Shown: piece by piece, positions 26,210 through 34,623 of the stretch
Numbering within the stretch: position 1 is the stretch's first letter
How the letters are laid out: every line of letters starts with the position of its first letter
Made by a program: the position numbers and the translations under genes
Assembly: GCA_020847095.1 (NCBI GenBank)
Contig: JADLCR010000007.1
Coordinates: forward strand, 1 to 64,000
DNA: 64,000 nt
Direction: 5' to 3'
Origin: Oligoflexia bacterium
Lineage (GTDB): Bacteria; Bdellovibrionota; Bdellovibrionia; JABDDW01
Notes under the pieces: model-generated
What the model was told of the DNA's origin: nothing
Database searches by the model: none
What the model saw: only the letters and a program-made list of their open reading frames with translations

Positions 26210-27502
26210 GTGGGTCGACAAAGAATTGGAATATTCGCTCTATTATTGGTACTAGCGCCAATGTTAGCCAAATCTGAGGTGAGAACGCTTACCCTGGAAC
26301 AGGCTATTGAAACGGCGCTACGTGGGAATTCCGAAATCAGAAGTTTTCAGCGAGAAGTTGAGGCTTCCGAGGCTCGACTGGGAAGAACCAAGTCCTACTT
26401 CTTACCAAAGATTGGAGCTGAAACCCGCTTTGAGCAATTCGAAACGTCACGGCAAAAGCTAAATGGGGGATCCTCAAATCTTTTTGCGGAGTATAATTTG
26501 TTTAATGGCTTTCGTGACTTAAATCTTCGCACATCCAAGGCGCTGGAACTTGATCGATCCAAGATTGATCTCGAGAGACACAAGCTTCTTGTTGGCTCAG
26601 AAGTACAAGCTAAATTCTTCAGACTCTTAGCGCTGAACGATTCTATATCTTCTATTGAAGAGGCCCTAAAAAGAAATCAAGTTCAGAAACAATCGGCCAA
26701 AAAACGCAAGGGAGTTGGACTTGCATCGGAGGCGGATATTCTGGAATTTGATCTTTATGAAACTGACCTTCAAGCCGAGATTGCCCGATTGAAAAGCGAC
26801 CTGAAGAGCGCACAAGCGGATTTCCGTCGGGTTTTAGGACAAGAAAATACTGAACCTGAATACCAGCCCGCTGGAAAGCTTCTGCATTTTCACATTGCGG
26901 AATCGTTGAGCACGGTTAAATCAAGAATTGCAGCGGAAAACCAGAGCATTCGCTCCGCAAGAATTGCCGTGGATCAATCTGAGTCGTACAAAAAGACTGT
27001 GCTGGGAGGATATCTCCCAAAGATTGATGTTAAGGCCACCTATGGAAGCCGTGGGATTGATGAAACTCCAACATCACCTGAGACCACCGTGATTGCTGTT
27101 GCACGGTGGGAACTGTTTTCTGGATTTGACACTTCAGAAGGCCATGGAGAAGCTTCGGCATTGACCGCCAAAGCTAATGCTGAACTCAAGCAAGCTGAAC
27201 TTTCAGCGCTTTCTCAAGTAGAATCTGCCTATACAAAATTGAAAGCCCTTGAAGAGCGCGTGGATCTGGAAGCCGAGAATAAAACCAGAGCTCGAAGATT
27301 TTTCGATGTGGTCGCGAGTGAGTATAAACGAGGTGTAAAAAATTCTGCGGATATGCGATCGGCGGCGCAACTTCTGCTTCAGGTTCTTTTACGAGATATC
27401 CAATATCGAGCCGAGTTTTTTGAGCAAAAAGCACTTTTAGAGAGGGCCGTCGGTGGCTCAATCAAAATTACGAAAGGCAGCGAAAGCGGCCATACGGATT
27501 AA
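26210..27502 (+). CDS. TolC-family outer-membrane efflux protein
   Basis: 430 residues starting at GTG behind AAGGA. The signal peptide is followed by the OEP repeat signature TLEQAIETALRGNSEI. Long charged coiled-coil stretches occupy both halves (EASEARLGRTKSYFLPKIGAE; ALSQVESAYTKLKALEERVDLE), the mark of the TolC trimeric tunnel. It forms the exit duct of the RND pump encoded upstream. The junctions are 9 bp on both sides. Confidence 0.92.
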   Translation: MGRQRIGIFALLLVLAPMLAKSEVRTLTLEQAIETALRGNSEIRSFQREVEASEARLGRTKSYFLPKIGAETRFEQFETSRQKLNGGSSNLFAEYNLFNGFRDLNLRTSKALELDRSKIDLERHKLLVGSEVQAKFFRLLALNDSISSIEEALKRNQVQKQSAKKRKGVGLASEADILEFDLYETDLQAEIARLKSDLKSAQADFRRVLGQENTEPEYQPAGKLLHFHIAESLSTVKSRIAAENQSIRSARIAVDQSESYKKTVLGGYLPKIDVKATYGSRGIDETPTSPETTVIAVARWELFSGFDTSEGHGEASALTAKANAELKQAELSALSQVESAYTKLKALEERVDLEAENKTRARRFFDVVASEYKRGVKNSADMRSAAQLLLQVLLRDIQYRAEFFEQKALLERAVGGSIKITKGSESGHTD

Positions 27503-27511
27503 GGAGACAGT

Positions 27512-27934
27512 ATGAGATTGCTAATTTCATTTGTGGCTATTTTTGCCACATGCAAAGCAGTGGGTCATGGCGAAACAAAACCAGGTCCACACAATGGTTT
27601 TATTAGGATGCCCGGCGCTTTTCATACTGAAATTGTCCCTTTAAGCAAAAGTGAGTTTCAGCTTTACTTGTTGGATTTTAATTGGGCGAATCCCACAATT
27701 AGAAAATCGATGGTTGATATCAAAATTGAAAGCAAAAAAGGGAAGGTGCCCGTTAGATGCACGCCCAATGTTGACCATTTCAAATGTGAGCTTCCAAACG
27801 GATTTGATTTGAAAAAGGGAAAACTCATTCTCAATAGCAGCCGCGAAGATACACCGGGCGCTGAGATTACTTATGACTTACCTCTAAAGCTTTTGAGAGA
27901 TGCTCAGTCTAAGTCGCATGAAACTCATCACTAA
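27512..27934 (+). CDS. Second small periplasmic protein of the RND operon
   Basis: 140 residues behind AAGGAGA. Signal peptide, then GHGETKPGPHNGFIRM, with His and a GPHNG motif similar in position to the HGPE..APHGG of the gene two places upstream. The rest is beta-rich with two Cys (VRCTPNVDHFKCEL). It seems a diverged relative of that protein, although overall identity is low. Likely metal binding in the periplasm; it is the last gene of the operon. Confidence 0.7.
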   Translation: MRLLISFVAIFATCKAVGHGETKPGPHNGFIRMPGAFHTEIVPLSKSEFQLYLLDFNWANPTIRKSMVDIKIESKKGKVPVRCTPNVDHFKCELPNGFDLKKGKLILNSSREDTPGAEITYDLPLKLLRDAQSKSHETHH

Positions 27935-27984
27935 GAACCAAACGTTGAATCGTCCGCTGATGTGCGAGGCGCAATTTCCCCATC

Positions 27985-28017
27985 AAACAAAATCGGCGCC
28001 CAATATCTGAGCGCCGA
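27985..28017 (-). terminator. Terminator after the 28057-28554 gene
   Basis: A 7-bp stem TCGGCGC/GCGCCGA with an 11-nt loop. Read on the minus strand it is followed by TTTTGTTT, so it ends transcription of the minus-strand gene. The plus-strand side has only an A-rich tail and is a weaker terminator for the RND operon. Confidence 0.7.
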
Positions 28018-28056
28018 AAATAAAATTAACCTTCTATTTGCCTAAGGCCAATTCCC

Positions 28057-28554
28057 TTATTTTTTAGGTTGCTTGGGAATAGTCACTTTACATTTATTAA
28101 ATCGAAGACTTCCACCTTCATAATCGATCGCAAATTCCAGAGCCTTGGTTTTATTTGTGAATGAATTTTCAATGACGTACTCAGGCCCCATGTACGCAAT
28201 AGAGTCTTGAGTGGCGAAGCCTTTTGAATCCATATCCGCCATTGATTCTAGTTCATATTCATAAATGAAACTGCCGTCTTTAGTAATAAAGGCCACTGCG
28301 AGCTGTGTTGATGGATACACCGGCATAAACACTTTCACACTGATTTTCGATTCAAGCTTTCTCTTGGCTCCCGTTCGAACGTAAAAGTAATGATCGGTGG
28401 GTTCACATTTAGCGATCAATAATCCTGATTCTAGAATCGCGTTTGCAGAGTCACCTTCATAAACCTCTTGCGGTATCATTTTGATTGGCTTTGCCGCATA
28501 GGCTGCTGGTAACGAAAACAAAACTGCCAATAAAATTGCAATGTGCTTCATCAT
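28057..28554 (-). CDS. Small exported protein of unknown function
   Basis: 165 residues with a clear signal peptide (MMKHIAILLAVLFSLPAAYA); ATG at 28554 or 28551, both behind GAGGG. The mature chain is beta-rich (LESKISVKVFMPVYPSTQLAVAFI) and has two Cys (LIAKCEPTDHY, RFNKCKVTIP), probably one disulphide. No family is recognised. It ends in a hairpin terminator and looks monocistronic. Confidence 0.75.
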   Translation of the reverse strand: MMKHIAILLAVLFSLPAAYAAKPIKMIPQEVYEGDSANAILESGLLIAKCEPTDHYFYVRTGAKRKLESKISVKVFMPVYPSTQLAVAFITKDGSFIYEYELESMADMDSKGFATQDSIAYMGPEYVIENSFTNKTKALEFAIDYEGGSLRFNKCKVTIPKQPKK

Positions 28555-28707
28555 TATTTTAACCCTCTACTTTCATGAATCAAAAATTTGAACAAATTCA
28601 GTTTGAATAAACATGCGTCGGTTTTTATTGCAAGATTAAGAACGCTTTTCTCCTGAAATTCCAATCAAGAATACGCCGGGCTACGAACGGCAAGTACGCT
28701 TTTTCAA

Positions 28708-28846
28708 GGCGCGACTGGATTTTGTGATCGGCTATCCTGCCGATCACCGCAGGATCGGCAGCGACGCCTTCATGGCGCCGCTCTATCTCAACTGTTTCAA
28801 GCGTCGCTTGAAACGGCCTGTGAACCAAGCGACCCCAAGGGGTCGC
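28708..28846 (-). repeat. tRNA-Pro 3'-half copy 1, T-loop interrupted by a hairpin insert
   Basis: On the plus strand, ggcgcgactggattt (28708-28722) matches the tRNA-Pro 3' arm. Then comes a 98-nt insert with its own inverted repeats (gtttcaagc/gcttgaaac). The partner half tgaaccaagcgacccc (28821-28836) matches the tRNA with one extra base. Together the flanks rebuild the T-arm and variable region of tRNA-Pro(GGG) with the insert in the T-loop. gcgacccc/ggggtcgc forms a perfect stem at its outer end. The CCA is missing, so this is the most decayed unit. Confidence 0.7.
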
Positions 28847-28874
28847 TGAACTCATACCCGATCTGTACCAGCCT

Positions 28875-28997
28875 CAAACCTTCAGAAATGCCCCAGATGC
28901 GAGAAGCCGAGGACGCGACGAGCGAGGTGTATTTGGGTTATACATTGAGCGAGGAGCAACGAGGCGACGAAGCAGATGGGGCATTTCTGAAGGTTTG
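28875..28997 (-). repeat. Long hairpin element B, 21-bp perfect arms
   Basis: The arm caaaaccttcag-like segment at 28875-28895 is the exact reverse complement of 28977-28997 (tggggcatttctgaaggttt core). The 81-nt centre is rich in gacgag/gcgag words. On the minus strand it starts one base after the CCA of tRNA-like copy 2. I see no ORF of its own; ORF-track entries here are shadows. Confidence 0.75.
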
Positions 28998-28998
28998 A

Positions 28999-29105
28999 TG
29001 GTCGGCGCGACTGGATTTCATCTCGGCCAGTCCCTGGCCTCGCCCCTTCGGGCTCGCCTGCGGCTCGTGCAAAAATCCCATCCTGGGATTTTTGTGAACC
29101 AGCGA
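28999..29105 (-). repeat. tRNA-Pro 3'-half copy 2, T-loop interrupted by a hairpin insert
   Basis: tggtcggcgcgactggattt (28999-29018) is identical to the 3' end of the real tRNA, CCA included. A 76-nt insert with caaaaatccc/gggatttttg follows, and then tgaaccagcga (29095-29105), which restores the other half of the T-arm. The acceptor 5' half, D-arm and anticodon arm are missing, so it cannot be a working tRNA. Confidence 0.8.
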
Positions 29106-29141
29106 AAGTTTGATCCCTGACTCAAACCAGTGCACAAACAA

Positions 29142-29267
29142 ATTTTCGCGGGAGAGCCGCGAGCCAGACGCGAAGCCGATCCCGAAAACAAGGAGCATAT
29201 AAATCATATGTGACGAAGTTTGAGGGAGGGGCGACAAAGTATGACGACGCGGATCTCCCGCGAAAAT
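29142..29267 (-). repeat. Hairpin element A next to tRNA-Pro, 14-bp arms
   Basis: attttcgcgggaga (29142-29155) and tctcccgcgaaaat (29254-29267) are perfect inverted arms around about 98 nt. On the minus strand it begins at the last base of the tRNA CCA. The centre shares gacgaag/ggcgac words with element B but the arms differ in sequence. It may help 3' processing of the tRNA precursor; this is speculative. Confidence 0.7.
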
Positions 29268-29343
29268 GGTCGGCGCGACTGGATTTGAACCAGCGACCCC
29301 TTGCACCCCAAGCAAGTGCTCTACCAGGCTGAGCCACGCGCCG
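29267..29343 (-). tRNA. tRNA-Pro (anticodon GGG)
   Basis: 77 nt including an encoded CCA. On the minus strand: acceptor CGGCGCG, D-arm GCTC/GAGC with AGCCTGGTA loop, anticodon arm CTTGC-TTGGGGT-GCAAG with anticodon GGG, and T-arm GCTGG-TTCAAAT-CCAGT. The acceptor 3' half CGCGCCG pairs fully. The layout matches E. coli tRNA-Pro(GGG). Confidence 0.95.
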
Positions 29344-29407
29344 CAATAATTGGACTTTAAGCTATTGGTTTTAAGAGTGGATGTGGGCCTTGGCAAGTAA
29401 AATCAGG

Positions 29408-29998
29408 TTAGCCAAAAAGCTCTTTAACTCTTCGAATATCTTCAAGAAGTTGCTCAACGCGTTCTGAAGCCGAATGGAGACGTTCTTTAACATCTTGGTT
29501 TTGCTTTTCGACTTTAAGCTCCTTGCGAAGCTCCCGAATCTTGCGTTTTGCCCCTGCGATCGAAAATTTCTCGTCGTATAAAAGCTTTTTAATAATTAGG
29601 ACTGTCTCAACGTCTTTACGCGTATACATGCGCTGATTAAATGCGCTTTTTTGGGGATTTAGGGCATCGAATTCCGACTCCCAATAACGAAGCACATAAG
29701 GTTTAAGCCCCGCTAATTCGGCGACTTCACCAATTTTAAAAGCCATTTTATCGGGGATCTGGCGGGTTATTGCCGTCAAATCGATCGAGGATTCTTGAGG
29801 ATCAACATGGTTGCCGATATCGTTGAGCTCTAAAGGCACTTCTTCAATGGGTTCTGGAACTGGGTCCATACCAAATACGGGCATAGCCTGTAGCTCGGGA
29901 TTTGGAACGTCTTCGACAATAAATTCCATGGGCTCATTCTTATTTGATGCTTCAGGACTTTCTGGGTTTTCAGGAACCAGGGTTTGATCAAGATCCAT
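29408..29998 (-). CDS. MerR-family transcriptional regulator
   Basis: 196 residues. A Pro/Glu-rich N-terminal tail of about 80 residues precedes a MerR winged-helix DNA-binding domain ([41 protein letters not shown]) and a coiled coil that would dimerise ([18 protein letters not shown]). No ligand-binding domain or Cys sensor is seen. It stands 22 bp after ihfA at the end of the thrS-pheT-ihfA cluster. A MerR gene in this position is common in several proteobacterial groups. Target genes are unknown. Confidence 0.88.
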   Translation of the reverse strand: MDLDQTLVPENPESPEASNKNEPMEFIVEDVPNPELQAMPVFGMDPVPEPIEEVPLELNDIGNHVDPQESSIDLTAITRQIPDKMAFKIGEVAELAGLKPYVLRYWESEFDALNPQKSAFNQRMYTRKDVETVLIIKKLLYDEKFSIAGAKRKIRELRKELKVEKQNQDVKERLHSASERVEQLLEDIRRVKELFG

Positions 29999-30020
29999 TT
30001 CATTCCCCCGCTAGACTTGT

Positions 30021-30377
30021 TTAATCGTTATCATCATCGTCGTCGTCATCTTCAACGATTTGGCTAATGTCCTCTCCATTCAGCATGGCCTTTAAAACTT
30101 GGCTGGGCCTAAATGTGAGTACGCGCCGGGCACTGATTTTAATCTGCCCCCCGGTCTGAGGATTTCTGCCAATTCGCTCTTTTTTCTGACGCACAACGAA
30201 GTTTCCAAAGCCCGAGATTTTGATTTTCTCGCCGGCCTCTAAAACCTCTTTCATGCAATTGAACACTAGCTCGACAAGCTCTGAAGATTCTTTCTTAGAA
30301 AACCCAATCTTTTCGTAAACCTTCTCAACGATGTCGGCTTTGGTCATTGTGGACTTACCGAGATTCTGCCCTGACAT
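30021..30377 (-). CDS. ihfA: Integration host factor alpha subunit
   Basis: An HU/IHF protein: MTKADIVEKVYEKIGFSKKESSELV, then GFGNFVVRQKKERIGRNPQTG with the DNA-bending proline. It is located after pheT as in E. coli, which supports the alpha subunit. IHF bends DNA in nucleoid organisation and at sigma-54 promoters. The C terminus has an added acidic tail (VEDDDDDDDND) that standard IHF-alpha lacks. The start ATG at 30377 has GGGGGAGA upstream; a second ATG ten codons later is possible. Confidence 0.92.
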   Translation of the reverse strand: MSGQNLGKSTMTKADIVEKVYEKIGFSKKESSELVELVFNCMKEVLEAGEKIKISGFGNFVVRQKKERIGRNPQTGGQIKISARRVLTFRPSQVLKAMLNGEDISQIVEDDDDDDDND

Positions 30378-30452
30378 GTATCTCCCCCTGGACGTGTGGA
30401 CGATCCCTTAACCTATAGAAAGGCTAGCAAGTTATTGAAAAGTTTCAAGCTT

Positions 30453-32903
30453 TTAACGAACTGACACGCCAAGCTTAGATACGGCCCCATCTACAGCTTT
30501 TTTATGCGTCGCGTTGACTTCATCGTCAGAAAGAGTCTTTTGAGGGTCTAGGTAAACCAGACGAAAGGCAAGGCTCTTCTTGTCTTGGGGAACGCCTTTT
30601 CCTTCAAACACATCAAAGCACTCGCATTGAACCGCAAGAGCACCTGCGCCCTTAAGCAGCTCTTTTTTAATATCCGCGGCTGCTAATCCCCGGTCGGCGA
30701 GAAAAGCCACATCCCTTGTCACTGAGGGAAATTTCGGCAGCGGCTTCATTTTCGAAACTCGAGGTTGGCCAGCAAAAAGCCCTTCCAGTGAAATTTCTAC
30801 GCCAACCGCTTCAACGTCCACTTCAAGAGCCTGCAAGAGTCCGGGATGTAAAGTTCCAAAAATTCCAATGGATTTTCCCTCGGCAAATATTCGTCCGCTT
30901 TGCCCTGGGTGCAAAAATGAAGCGGCCGTTTTTAGCGGATCAAATTGATATGATCGAAGCCCCCATTGATCTAACAAAGACTCTAAGATTCCCTTAATTC
31001 GATAAACAAGGGGCACACCAGAAGACTTAATCCAGTTAGCTTCGTTTTCACCCCAAAGGACGATTCCCAAACGGGCTTCTTCCGAATAAGGTCTTGGCCC
31101 TTGAAGGTCGTCTCTTTGTTCGGCCCAAAACACCGGGCCGATTTCGAAAAGCCGTCCTGATTTATTTCCGTGGCGAACATTGAACGCCAAATTTTTCAAA
31201 AGGCCCGGCAAAATACTTAACCTCATCGCATTGAGGTCTTGATTGAGGGGATTTTTTAAAAAGACTGGTTTTGCTTTGTAAGTGAGCCCCCATTCTTTCT
31301 TTTCTCCGGCCTCATCTCCTAAAACTTTTTTCTGAAAATCAGAGCTTAGAAAACTAAGATTAACGGCTTGGCTCACACCTAAAGAGCGAAGATCGCGGGA
31401 TAGTTTTTCTTCAAGATCAAATTGCCGATGATGAGGAGTGGGATCTTTCGTTACCGCCGGTATGGTTTCTGGAATATTATGATATCCCTTGAGTCTCAAA
31501 ATTTCTTCGCCCAAATCTTCAGCCAGTTTCAAATCCCCACGGTACGCGGGCGGATTGACCAAAAGTTTTTGCCCTGAACCCGAAACATCACAACCCACAC
31601 GCTCTAATAGTCTTTTGGCCTCTACTCCCTCGATGGGAATACCAAGTCTTGCCCCAATGTACTTAAGATCAATTTCAATTCGAGGCCGCACGAGTGGACG
31701 CGGATAATGATCGTGGTGATCAGAACAAACTTGCCCCTGGGCCACTTCGCTTAGGAGCTGACAGGCACGGTTGAGAGCCACAACAACTTGATCTGGATCA
31801 ATCCCACGGCAAAAGCGGTAAGAAGAATCGCTATCCATGCCATGGAGTCTTGAGGTTCTTCTGACAGTCCAAGGCACAAAGTAGGCGCTTTCCACAAATA
31901 TATCTTTTGTGGAGTCCGTGACCCCACTTTCTTTGCTGCCCATGACTCCAGCAAGCGCGATGGGTCGTTTTGCGTCGCAAATCACAAGCTCGGAACCGTC
32001 AAACTTGAGTTCCCGATCATCAAGAGCCACCATGGTTTCGCCGGGCTGACTCGGCCTGACTACGACGTGTTTCCCCTCAACTTTTTCAAGATCAAAGGCA
32101 TGTAGTGGCTGACCTAACTCCATCATCACATAATTTGTCACATCAACCACATTATTGATCGATCGCAACCCAACCGCTTCCAAACTTTTCTTTAGCCACT
32201 CTGGGCTTGGCCCCACTTTTACATTCATGACAGCTCGGCCCGCATAGCGAGGGCAACGATCCGTATCCTCAACAGAAAGTCTCACTAGTTTTTTCGTGGA
32301 TTCACGCCCATCGGCGGCAGGAATTGTCGGAAATTCAAGAGAGCGGCCCAAAAGGCTACAAAGCTCTCTTGCAAGCCCAAGATGACTTAAGCAATCGGCC
32401 CGATTAGGGGTCACCTTGATATCGAAAAGAACATCATCTAGGTGGGCGTATTTAGAAAATGGCTCTCCCACGGGGGCCGACTCCGGCAAGATCATAATCC
32501 CTTCGGATTGAGCGGCAATACCCAGTTCCTTTTCCGAACAAAGCATTCCTTGGGATTCAATGCCCCGAATCTTACTTATCTTAATTTCAAAATTTCCTGG
32601 CAAGACCGCGCCCGGCAAGGCCAAGACCGCGATATCGCCTGCTTTATGATTCTTTGCTCCGCAGACGATTTGATGAGTTTCGTTACCCGTTGAAACTTTG
32701 CATAAGGTCAAATTATCAGCCTGAGGGTGCTTTTCCTTTTCCAATATTTTGGCCACAACAACATTTTTCAGACTGGCCCCTTGATCCGTAATGCCCTCGA
32801 CTTCGAGGCCCCCTTGAGTCAACAGTTCAGAAATCTTGTCTGGTTGCTGTGCCAAATCTCTGAGATCAATATATTTTGCTAACCACTTCAGAGAAATCTT
32901 CAT
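30453..32903 (-). CDS. pheT: Phenylalanine-tRNA ligase beta subunit
   Basis: 816 residues, near the usual length. Visible in order: a tRNA-binding OB domain (NVVVAKILEKEKHPQADNLTLCKV), the B3/B4 editing domain, B5 (DLKLAEDLGEEILRLKGYHNIP), the catalytic-like domain, and the C-terminal FDX-ACB anticodon domain (FPSVTRDVAFLADRGL). It forms the alpha2-beta2 enzyme with PheS and edits mischarged Tyr. The start overlaps pheS by 4 bp. Confidence 0.97.
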   Translation of the reverse strand: MKISLKWLAKYIDLRDLAQQPDKISELLTQGGLEVEGITDQGASLKNVVVAKILEKEKHPQADNLTLCKVSTGNETHQIVCGAKNHKAGDIAVLALPGAVLPGNFEIKISKIRGIESQGMLCSEKELGIAAQSEGIMILPESAPVGEPFSKYAHLDDVLFDIKVTPNRADCLSHLGLARELCSLLGRSLEFPTIPAADGRESTKKLVRLSVEDTDRCPRYAGRAVMNVKVGPSPEWLKKSLEAVGLRSINNVVDVTNYVMMELGQPLHAFDLEKVEGKHVVVRPSQPGETMVALDDRELKFDGSELVICDAKRPIALAGVMGSKESGVTDSTKDIFVESAYFVPWTVRRTSRLHGMDSDSSYRFCRGIDPDQVVVALNRACQLLSEVAQGQVCSDHHDHYPRPLVRPRIEIDLKYIGARLGIPIEGVEAKRLLERVGCDVSGSGQKLLVNPPAYRGDLKLAEDLGEEILRLKGYHNIPETIPAVTKDPTPHHRQFDLEEKLSRDLRSLGVSQAVNLSFLSSDFQKKVLGDEAGEKKEWGLTYKAKPVFLKNPLNQDLNAMRLSILPGLLKNLAFNVRHGNKSGRLFEIGPVFWAEQRDDLQGPRPYSEEARLGIVLWGENEANWIKSSGVPLVYRIKGILESLLDQWGLRSYQFDPLKTAASFLHPGQSGRIFAEGKSIGIFGTLHPGLLQALEVDVEAVGVEISLEGLFAGQPRVSKMKPLPKFPSVTRDVAFLADRGLAAADIKKELLKGAGALAVQCECFDVFEGKGVPQDKKSLAFRLVYLDPQKTLSDDEVNATHKKAVDGAVSKLGVSVR

Positions 32904-33952
32904 GACCGGAACTGCTCCAAGAAACGAGTATCGTTTTCCGTAAATGCCCCAATATGTGTGACTCCGTATTTCACGATGGCAATCCGCTCAATACCCATCC
33001 CAAATGCAAATCCGTTGTATTTTGGGTATTCAATTCCCGCGGATTTGAAAACATTGGGATGAATCATTCCTGAGCCCCCAATTTCAATCCAACCGGAGCC
33101 CTTGCACATGGAACAGCCTTTTTGTTTGCACAAAGGGCAGCTGGCATCAAATTCCGCACCAGGCTCAACAAAAGGAAAAAAACTAGGACGGAGTCTGACT
33201 TTGACTTCAGACCCGAAAAATTCCCGGGCGAAAAATCCCAGGGTCCCCTTGAGATCAGCCATGGAAACATTCTCATCGACCACAAAGCCTTCAACCTGAT
33301 GAAAGTGCGGTGAATGAGACACGTCGCTGTCACTGCGATAAACGCCACCGGGACTCATGATTCTTAGCGGTGGTTTTTCAGTCATCATAGATCGGATTTG
33401 GACAGGGCTTGTATGAGTTCTTAAAATCCAAGGTGAAAATTCACCGGTCTTTCGCTCGACACCATCATCGATATAAAACGTATCTTGCATATCGCGTGAA
33501 GCATGATCGGGACCGATATTGAGGGCATCAAAATTAAAAAAGTCTTTTTCAATATGAGGGCCGAGTCGAACCGAAAAACCAATACGGCCAAAAATCTCAC
33601 ATAACTCGCGGGTGACTCGCACCACAAGATGGTCTGAGCCCACCATCCGCTTTTCACCAGGTAAGGTGATATCAAGTCGCTCCTTTTCGAGGCGACTATT
33701 TAGTTCTGAGCGTTTTAGACCGGATTCTTTACTCAAATAGAGGGACTCAAGCTCGTCACGCACTTCATTCGCACGCTTTCCGATGGTCTTGCGATCATCG
33801 GGCGTAAGCTTTCCCATTTCTTTCAGAATGCCTGAAAAACTACCTTGCTTGCCCAGGTACCGAACTTTAACTTCGTACAGAGATTCGCTGGTCGTGGCTT
33901 TAGCAATGGCCAATTTGGCCTCTTCAAAAAGCCCATTGATGCGATCTAGCAT
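32900..33952 (-). CDS. pheS: Phenylalanine-tRNA ligase alpha subunit
   Basis: 350 residues. The N-terminal coiled coil (KVRYLGKQGSFSGILKEMGKL) is followed by a class II catalytic core with motif 2 (PGGVYRSDSDVSHSPHFHQVEG) and motif 3 (GFAFGMGIERIAIVKYG). The inserted Cys pairs CPLCKQKGCSMC look like a small zinc knuckle, a feature of some bacterial PheS. It charges tRNA-Phe with PheT. It lies 20 bp after rplT. Confidence 0.97.
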   Translation of the reverse strand: MLDRINGLFEEAKLAIAKATTSESLYEVKVRYLGKQGSFSGILKEMGKLTPDDRKTIGKRANEVRDELESLYLSKESGLKRSELNSRLEKERLDITLPGEKRMVGSDHLVVRVTRELCEIFGRIGFSVRLGPHIEKDFFNFDALNIGPDHASRDMQDTFYIDDGVERKTGEFSPWILRTHTSPVQIRSMMTEKPPLRIMSPGGVYRSDSDVSHSPHFHQVEGFVVDENVSMADLKGTLGFFAREFFGSEVKVRLRPSFFPFVEPGAEFDASCPLCKQKGCSMCKGSGWIEIGGSGMIHPNVFKSAGIEYPKYNGFAFGMGIERIAIVKYGVTHIGAFTENDTRFLEQFRS

Positions 33953-33972
33953 GGTGGTCCCTTATTTGTTTT

Positions 33973-34326
33973 TTACTGTGCCGCCAGAGCTTGCTTAACG
34001 ATGGCTGAAAATGCTGCCGCATCGTGAATAGCAATATCAGACAAGACTTTTCGATCCAGCCCGATCTTGGCCTTATGAAGGGCTCCAATAAGCTTTGAGT
34101 ATGTGGTTCCGTTGGCTCTAGCAGCAGCGTTAATGCGCACCGTCCAGAGTTTTCGGAATTCTCGTTTTCGGGTTTTACGATCTCGGTAAGCATAAACGCC
34201 TGCGCGATCGACAACTTCTTGAGCTGTTACAAATAATCGACTGTTAGATCCGTAAAAACCTTTAGCTCGTTTTAAGACTTTTTTCCTTCGAGCGCGGGCC
34301 TTAGTTCCACGTTTTACGCGTGCCAT
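33973..34326 (-). CDS. rplT: Large ribosomal subunit protein bL20
   Basis: 117 residues, the standard size, with the family stretch [24 protein letters not shown] at the start and [21 protein letters not shown] in the middle. L20 binds 23S rRNA and acts in early 50S assembly. In E. coli it also represses its own operon by binding the leader; the equivalent site was not identified here. Confidence 0.98.
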   Translation of the reverse strand: MARVKRGTKARARRKKVLKRAKGFYGSNSRLFVTAQEVVDRAGVYAYRDRKTRKREFRKLWTVRINAAARANGTTYSKLIGALHKAKIGLDRKVLSDIAIHDAAAFSAIVKQALAAQ

Positions 34327-34406
34327 GATTTAACTCCTTTGTCCTCGAGGCCAGTCATTCGCAATGATGACTTGTTTGATGCCAGAGTACGGTTGAGCTC
34401 TGCCAA

Positions 34407-34601
34407 TTATCCGTTAGGAAGCAATCTTCCCACTTGGATCATGTTGGCTGAGTTAACAATAAAATTTCTTCTCAATGCTCGTTTTTGTTTTGTCGAGCGG
34501 TGCCTCAACAAGTGGCGGGCGTACGCTCCCTTGCGCTTAACTTTGCCGCTACCTGTAACTCTAAGTCGTTTAGCCGCACCTTTATTTGTTTTCATTTTCA
34601 T
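34407..34601 (-). CDS. rpmI: Large ribosomal subunit protein bL35
   Basis: 64 residues: [20 protein letters not shown], then [20 protein letters not shown]. Standard length and position between infC and rplT. Confidence 0.98.
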   Translation of the reverse strand: MKMKTNKGAAKRLRVTGSGKVKRKGAYARHLLRHRSTKQKRALRRNFIVNSANMIQVGRLLPNG

Positions 34602-34623
34602 AAAAAACTGTCCTTATTTAATT

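Noticed and set aside
28708-29343. att sites of an integrated element (repeated 20-bp tRNA 3' end)
   Set aside because: The repeats are only some 250 bp apart, no integrase or cargo is between them, and the copies are part of a more complex repeat pattern.
28625-29396. ORF-track proteins on the minus strand (76, 152 and 74 aa)
   Set aside because: They run through the tRNA and the tRNA-like repeats and contain the GVAGSNPVAPT pattern that a tRNA 3' end gives when translated; no RBS.
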